A DNA stretch of 10,172 nucleotides from positions 1 through 10,172 of the forward strand of contig JANXMO010000393.1 of assembly GCA_025354615.1 (NCBI GenBank). Reading direction: 5' to 3'. Made by a program: the position numbers and the translations under genes. Of the stretch, positions 7,069 to 10,172 are shown piece after piece; the first letter of the stretch is position 1; every line of letters begins with the position of its first letter. Below the pieces are notes generated by a model. That model was not told the origin of the DNA. It made no database searches and saw only the letters and a program-made list of their open reading frames with translations. This stretch comes from Burkholderiales bacterium (GTDB lineage: Bacteria > Pseudomonadota > Gammaproteobacteria > Burkholderiales > Burkholderiaceae_C).

Positions 7069-7425
7069 GTGTGTCTTATTCCGGCATTACCTTATGTCAG
7101 TGAGACGGCTATTGTTATAGCCGCTGCATGGCTCGCGCAGAAAAACATCTTTCAAGTAAAAACACCTGCTACGGGCAATCCAGGTGAATGGCATACAAAT
7201 CCTGGAAATGGACAAGAACGTTTATATGGTCTAAATGGAAGGCCAGCAGTTGATATAGATTGGCATGCAGATCATGAAGCGGGAACACCTCATGGACATA
7301 ATTGGGATGCAGATGGAAGGCGGGGGCCAGGTGTACCCTTTCCCCTTGGCCCCAAGGACGAAGTTCTAATACTTGCTCAGGTTGGTAAGAATGGAAAATT
7401 CAGAGCGCTTATCCACCTTCCATGA
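7069..7425 (+). CDS. Toxin-like C-terminal domain of the Rhs protein, detached by frameshift
   Basis: The frame is readable from the repaired junction at 7027 and, as a separate ORF, from GTG 7069 (118 residues). It begins just past the Rhs boundary motif SYTDFYGL, where polymorphic toxin tips start. A hydrophobic piece (TAIVIAAAWLAQ) is followed by GEWHTNPGNGQERLYG and the striking DIDWHADHEAGTPHGHNW (7252-7305), rich in His, Asp and Trp, then RRGPGVPFPLG and a short C-terminal strand. The clustered His/Asp residues suggest a nuclease-like or metal-binding active site, but I cannot assign a toxin family by eye. Base composition becomes clearly more AT-rich here than in the Rhs core. The next gene overlaps its end by 35 bases, as immunity genes often do. 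Confidence 0.55.
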   Translation: MCLIPALPYVSETAIVIAAAWLAQKNIFQVKTPATGNPGEWHTNPGNGQERLYGLNGRPAVDIDWHADHEAGTPHGHNWDADGRRGPGVPFPLGPKDEVLILAQVGKNGKFRALIHLP

Positions 7426-7792
7426 CGCTGAATTTTGTCGCTTTTCACATAATCAAGAGTTAAATTCAATAGAATTAAATTTTAAAAAAGACGACAACCA
7501 ATTGGTAAAAATATATTTTTTTAGGGTTGTCGAATTTAGATTAACTGACATGATTTTACAAAATGTGGTTTCCAGATTACTTGTGCATAACATAAATATA
7601 AAATTTAAAGATTCTGAGCTGAGAAGCCGGATATATTGGATATCAAAAAACTCAGAAGGGGAAGATATATTAGAACCTAGAAAGGTTCGTGTATATTACG
7701 ATGAAATCGTGTCAGGAAGAATAATGATTTTTATATTAGAGCCCTCTTGGGGCGCTGAATCGATTCTTCTTGCTGAAGAAATAACTATCTAG
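7391..7792 (+). CDS. Small AT-rich protein, candidate immunity protein for the Rhs tip
   Basis: A 133-residue protein with no signal peptide or membrane segment, so cytoplasmic. It begins with ATG inside the toxin-like domain and overlaps its end by 35 bases in a different frame, which suggests translational coupling. A weak purine-rich GGTAAGA precedes the ATG; a TTG six codons earlier is an alternative start. The pattern FHDAEFCRF, then alternating strands (LNSIELNFKKDD, VKIYFFRVVEFRLTD) and QNVVSRLLV, resembles small single-domain proteins seen downstream of Rhs/YD genes. No named immunity family is assigned. The sequence is very AT-rich (14 G+C in the 60 bases 7441-7500), unlike all flanking genes, which points to recent acquisition. 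It is intact. The immunity role is inferred from position. Confidence 0.7.
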   Translation: MENSERLSTFHDAEFCRFSHNQELNSIELNFKKDDNQLVKIYFFRVVEFRLTDMILQNVVSRLLVHNINIKFKDSELRSRIYWISKNSEGEDILEPRKVRVYYDEIVSGRIMIFILEPSWGAESILLAEEITI

Positions 7793-7863
7793 AATATATC
7801 ATTAGCCTGCATCGGAAGAAAGGAAGCCTAGTAACTGCCCCCAGGAAATATCAGGCATTCAAA

Positions 7864-8232
7864 TTGAGTTCAACAGTTGCCCTGCTTTTGCACATGGAAA
7901 GTGACCTCATAATTGATGCACTTGCCCGGAATTTACCCGTTTGGATAGCCGATACGCCCGCTCATGCTGCGCTGAAAAATTCATCTCGAATAAATTCAAA
8001 ATTTCCACCGATGACCTGGTTTCCTTTAAAAGGCGGCGAAACACTCGAAGATGCGGCCGTTCGTATTTCTTATTCGCTAGATGATCATTACAACGGACTA
8101 GCACAAAAAGACTGCTATAAATTCCTTCTGGTTTTTGGTGCCAAATATTTGACATCTATGGAAGCAAGTTTTCGAGAACTTGAATTCAAAAAATTTGAAC
8201 CCACGAGCTTTGGTTTCGTGGTTGGGAAGTAA
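7864..8232 (+). CDS. Small protein of unknown function, possibly a second or truncated immunity gene
   Basis: A 122-residue frame if TTG 7864 is used (TCAGG eight bases upstream), or 112 residues from the first ATG at 7894, which has no Shine-Dalgarno sequence and would cut into the first predicted strand (VALLLHM). The frame is open upstream to a stop at 7774 with no ATG, so the 5' end may have been lost in a rearrangement. The product looks like a compact alpha/beta protein: LIIDALARNLPVWIADTPAHAALK, then MTWFPLKGGETLEDAAVRI, and ends in FEPTSFGFVVGK. I do not recognise the family. Its place after the toxin-like and candidate immunity genes fits an extra or orphan immunity protein, but this is only context. 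AT-rich like the gene before it. Confidence 0.5.
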   Translation: MSSTVALLLHMESDLIIDALARNLPVWIADTPAHAALKNSSRINSKFPPMTWFPLKGGETLEDAAVRISYSLDDHYNGLAQKDCYKFLLVFGAKYLTSMEASFRELEFKKFEPTSFGFVVGK

Positions 8233-8243
8233 AAAACTGGGTT

Positions 8244-8257
8244 TACCAACATTGGTA
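8244..8257. repeat. Palindrome touching the glk start codon
   Basis: TACCAA (8244-8249) and TTGGTA (8252-8257) form a perfect inverted repeat whose last base is the A of the glk ATG. It could be an operator or mRNA structure affecting glk translation, or a scar at the edge of the AT-rich insert. No T-run follows, so terminator function is unlikely. Confidence 0.35.
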
Positions 8258-9354
8258 TGAATAAGTCGGCGGTCAAACGATTACAAAGACCACCGCTCAA
8301 AAGGCGGACTTTTTTACCCGGCTTTCCCTGGCTGGTCGGGGATATCGGCGGCACCCATGCCCGCTTTGGCTGGGTGTTAGATAGTGATTTACAGGTGGAG
8401 TCGGTGCAGCAGCTGCGCGCGGCTGATTACCCGGGGCTGGCGGGAGCGGCGCAAGCCTTCTTGGCGGCGTATCCGGCGCTGCCAGCGCCGCAGCATGCGG
8501 CGTTGGCGGTGGCCACGCCGGTGGCGGGCGACCGGATCGCGCTGACGAACAGTGCATGGGCGTTTTCACAGGCCGCGTTGTGTCAAGCATTGCAATTGAC
8601 GACCTTGTGCGTCGTGAATGACTTTGAAGCGCTAGCGTTGGCGCTGCCCGGCTTGGCGCCGTCGCAGTTGCATCAAGAGCCTGGCGCCACGTCACTGTCG
8701 GCAGCGCCAACGCACGGCACTCGCGCCGTCATCGGCCCCGGCACCGGCCTGGGCGTGGCGGGGCTGGTGCACACCGGCGCTGGCGGCTGGCAGGCCTTGC
8801 CGGGCGAGGGCGGGCATGCAACGCTGGCGCCAGCGGACGACTTTGAAAGCGCACTGCTGGCGGTGCTGCGCCACCAATTCGAGCATGTGTCGGCCGAGCG
8901 GCTGCTGTCGGGGCCGGGGCTGCGGGCGCTGCACCAGGCAGTGGCGCAGGTCAACGGCACGCGAGAGCCGGCGCTGACGGCGGAGCAAATCAGTGCGCAG
9001 GCAATTGCCGGCGAAAGCGCCGTGTGTGTACAGACGGTCGATGTTTTCTGCGCGCTGCTGGGCGGCTTTGCCGGCAACGTGGCGTTGACGCTGGGCGCGC
9101 GCGGTGGCGTGTACATCGGCGGCGGCATCGTGCCACGCTGGGGCGACTTGTTTTTCAAATCACGCTTTCGTGAGCGCTTTGAAGCCAAGGGGCGGTTTCG
9201 CGCCTATCTGCAAGCGATTCCCACGGCGCTGATCACCGACACCCAGGCTGCGCTGGGCGGCGCTGCGGCAGCATTGGCGCAACAGCTCGCCGCTGCCAGC
9301 GCGCGCACGGCGGCCGGGGCGCCGCCGCAGGCGGGCCTGGATGCTGCCGGGTAA
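8257..9354 (+). CDS. glk: Glucokinase (Glk family)
   Basis: Phosphorylates glucose to glucose 6-phosphate with ATP in the cytoplasm. The family signature is clear: phosphate-binding GDIGGTHARFG (28-38), VVNDFEALA with catalytic D122, IGPGTGLGVAGLV (159-171), sugar-binding LPGEGGHATLAP with E184 and H187, and GGVYIGGGIVPRW near the C-terminus. The 365 residues are longer than the usual 320-340: about 27 residues precede GDIGGT, and an Ala-rich tail ends the protein. The ATG at 8257 is the only usable start near the 5' end; its basic leader (MNKSAVKRLQRPPLKRR) does not look like the normal Glk N-terminus, and no Shine-Dalgarno sequence is evident. The 5' end sits on the border of the AT-rich insert, so the original start may have been replaced. 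glgB follows after 80 bases. Confidence 0.93.
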   Translation: MNKSAVKRLQRPPLKRRTFLPGFPWLVGDIGGTHARFGWVLDSDLQVESVQQLRAADYPGLAGAAQAFLAAYPALPAPQHAALAVATPVAGDRIALTNSAWAFSQAALCQALQLTTLCVVNDFEALALALPGLAPSQLHQEPGATSLSAAPTHGTRAVIGPGTGLGVAGLVHTGAGGWQALPGEGGHATLAPADDFESALLAVLRHQFEHVSAERLLSGPGLRALHQAVAQVNGTREPALTAEQISAQAIAGESAVCVQTVDVFCALLGGFAGNVALTLGARGGVYIGGGIVPRWGDLFFKSRFRERFEAKGRFRAYLQAIPTALITDTQAALGGAAAALAQQLAAASARTAAGAPPQAGLDAAG

Positions 9355-9434
9355 TACTGCGGCGGCAGCGCCGTTTCCGCCAAGCCACCGCCAGGCTCCC
9401 TTCTCCTTCTTTCACCGCCGCTTCTTCGCCACCG

Positions 9435-10172
9435 ATGCTTTCCGACGCCGATGCCCAAGCCCTGGCAGGTGCCCGCCACGTTGACCCGTTCGCCGTGCTC
9501 GGCTTGCATGCCGATGCCAGCGGCACGCTATGGGTCCGTGCGCTGCTGCCAACCGCCACCGCCGTGGCGGTCATCGAGCCGGTCAGCGGCCGGCGGCTGG
9601 CGGTGCTGAACCAACGCCTGCCGTGCGGCCTGTGGGAAGGCTGCGTGCCGCAGCGGCGCCGGCTGTTCGCTTACCGGCTCGAAGTGCGCTGGGCCGATGG
9701 CCACAGCGAGCGCTATGCCGATGCATACGCCTATGGCTCGCTGATCGACGAAGCCGATCGCCATTACCTCGGCGAAAGCACGCACCTGCGGCCCTTCACG
9801 GTGCTGGGCGCTCACCCGCTGCAAGTGGGCGACGGCGCGCAAGCCGTGGCCGGCGTGCGCTTTGCGCTGTGGGCGCCGAATGCCCGGCGTGTCAGCGTGG
9901 TGGGCGACTTCAACCGCTGGGACGCGCGCCGCCACCCGATGCGCGGCCACCACGGCAGCGGGCTGTGGGACATCTTCGTGCCGCACGCCAAGCTGGGCGA
10001 CCGCTACAAGTTCGACCTGCTGGCCGCCGATGGCAGCGCCTTGCCGCAGCATGCCGACCCCTACGCCCGCGCGGCCGAGTTGCGCCCGGCCACGGCCAGC
10101 GTGGTGGCCGCCTTGCCCGCGCGCGTACCCGAGCAGCCTGGGCGCAAGGCTGCCAATGCACTCAACGCCCCG
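9435..10172 (+). CDS. glgB: 1,4-alpha-glucan branching enzyme GlgB, 5' part only
   Basis: GlgB makes alpha-1,6 branches in glycogen. The frame is open from ATG 9435 to the window edge (246 codons), roughly a third of the usual length, so the catalytic GH13 domain lies outside. The N-terminal domain shows the typical DPFAVLGLH (17-25), then LWVRALLP, YRLEVRWADG, DAYAYGSLI and HYLGESTHLRPFTVLGAH. The CBM48 module starts near residue 137 with GVRFALWAPNARRVSVVGDF, NRWDARRHPM, SGLWDIFVP and DRYKFDLL. No Shine-Dalgarno sequence is seen before this ATG, but no other in-frame start fits the family. Same strand as glk with an 80-base gap: the pair links glucose activation to glycogen building and is probably cotranscribed. 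Confidence 0.95.
   Translation, partial: MLSDADAQALAGARHVDPFAVLGLHADASGTLWVRALLPTATAVAVIEPVSGRRLAVLNQRLPCGLWEGCVPQRRRLFAYRLEVRWADGHSERYADAYAYGSLIDEADRHYLGESTHLRPFTVLGAHPLQVGDGAQAVAGVRFALWAPNARRVSVVGDFNRWDARRHPMRGHHGSGLWDIFVPHAKLGDRYKFDLLAADGSALPQHADPYARAAELRPATASVVAALPARVPEQPGRKAANALNAP

Larger units (their letters stand above)
5892..7425 (+). pseudogene. Short Rhs/YD-repeat protein with signal peptide and toxin-like tip, broken by two frameshifts
   Basis: The locus reads as one protein of about 511 residues only if one base is restored at each of two places. Segment 1 (from ATG 5892) has a Sec-type signal peptide: basic QQFRFKS, a hydrophobic core, and ADANA as a likely cleavage site after residue 35, then a Tyr/Gly/Pro-rich stretch. 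At TTTTT (6080-6084) the frame moves by -1 into a Tyr/Asp/Pro/Gly-rich linker, an Rhs N-terminal-like domain, about three YD repeats and the conserved Rhs core. At GGGGG (7024-7028) it moves -1 again: without the repair the protein ends YVGAIH, with it the text becomes the canonical YVGGNPLSYTDFYGL and runs into a toxin-like domain. Intact Rhs proteins are usually over 1,000 residues, so the middle is also missing. It may be a decayed gene or an intact one with two sequencing errors. Confidence 0.75.

Noticed and set aside
7030..8320. Insertion sequence or integrative element
   Set aside because: No transposase or integrase frame, no terminal inverted repeats and no target duplication were found around the AT-rich block.

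Overview
The window is GC-rich bacterial chromosome, most likely from a betaproteobacterium of the Burkholderiales, probably close to Comamonadaceae. The evidence is GC-rich codon use, a PhoH protein starting with a short (M/V)ILRH segment, a CbbA-like class II aldolase, and intergenic repeats of the 'cccccagtcgcttcgctcctgccccc' and 'ccc-ttt-ccc ... ggg-aga-ggg ... ggggtgaggg' kinds, which I recall from that family. This placement is inference; there is no rRNA or tRNA to test it.

Layout, left to right. (1) The left edge holds most of a phoH-like ATPase gene on the minus strand, cut at its 3' end. (2) Divergent from it is a two-component pair on the plus strand: a NarL/UhpB-type histidine kinase with a signal sequence, an extracytoplasmic domain and about seven membrane segments (1003-2859), then a LuxR/NarL-type response regulator (2957-3613). 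(3) A 300-base gene-free stretch is filled with inverted and dispersed repeats and leads into ruvA (3914-4492). (4) The class II fructose-bisphosphate aldolase gene fba lies convergent to ruvA (5594-4530, minus). (5) A divergent Rhs/YD-repeat locus starts at 5892. It has a Sec-type signal peptide, a short YD core and a C-terminal toxin-like domain, but is split into three frames by two -1 lesions, each in a five-base homopolymer. Two small AT-rich genes follow. The first overlaps the toxin-like domain and looks like its immunity gene; the second has no good start codon. (6) GC-rich sequence returns with glucokinase glk (8257-9354) and the 5' part of the glycogen branching enzyme gene glgB (9435 to the right edge).

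How it fits together: fba, glk and glgB are carbon-metabolism genes (glycolysis/gluconeogenesis, glucose phosphorylation, glycogen synthesis). The Rhs toxin-immunity module sits between fba and glk as an accessory insert whose 3' part is much richer in A+T than either flank. It is the part most worth a second look: a very short Rhs protein with an unassigned His/Asp/Trp-rich C-terminal domain and an overlapping candidate immunity protein. Whether the two frame breaks are real or sequencing errors decides whether the system is alive.
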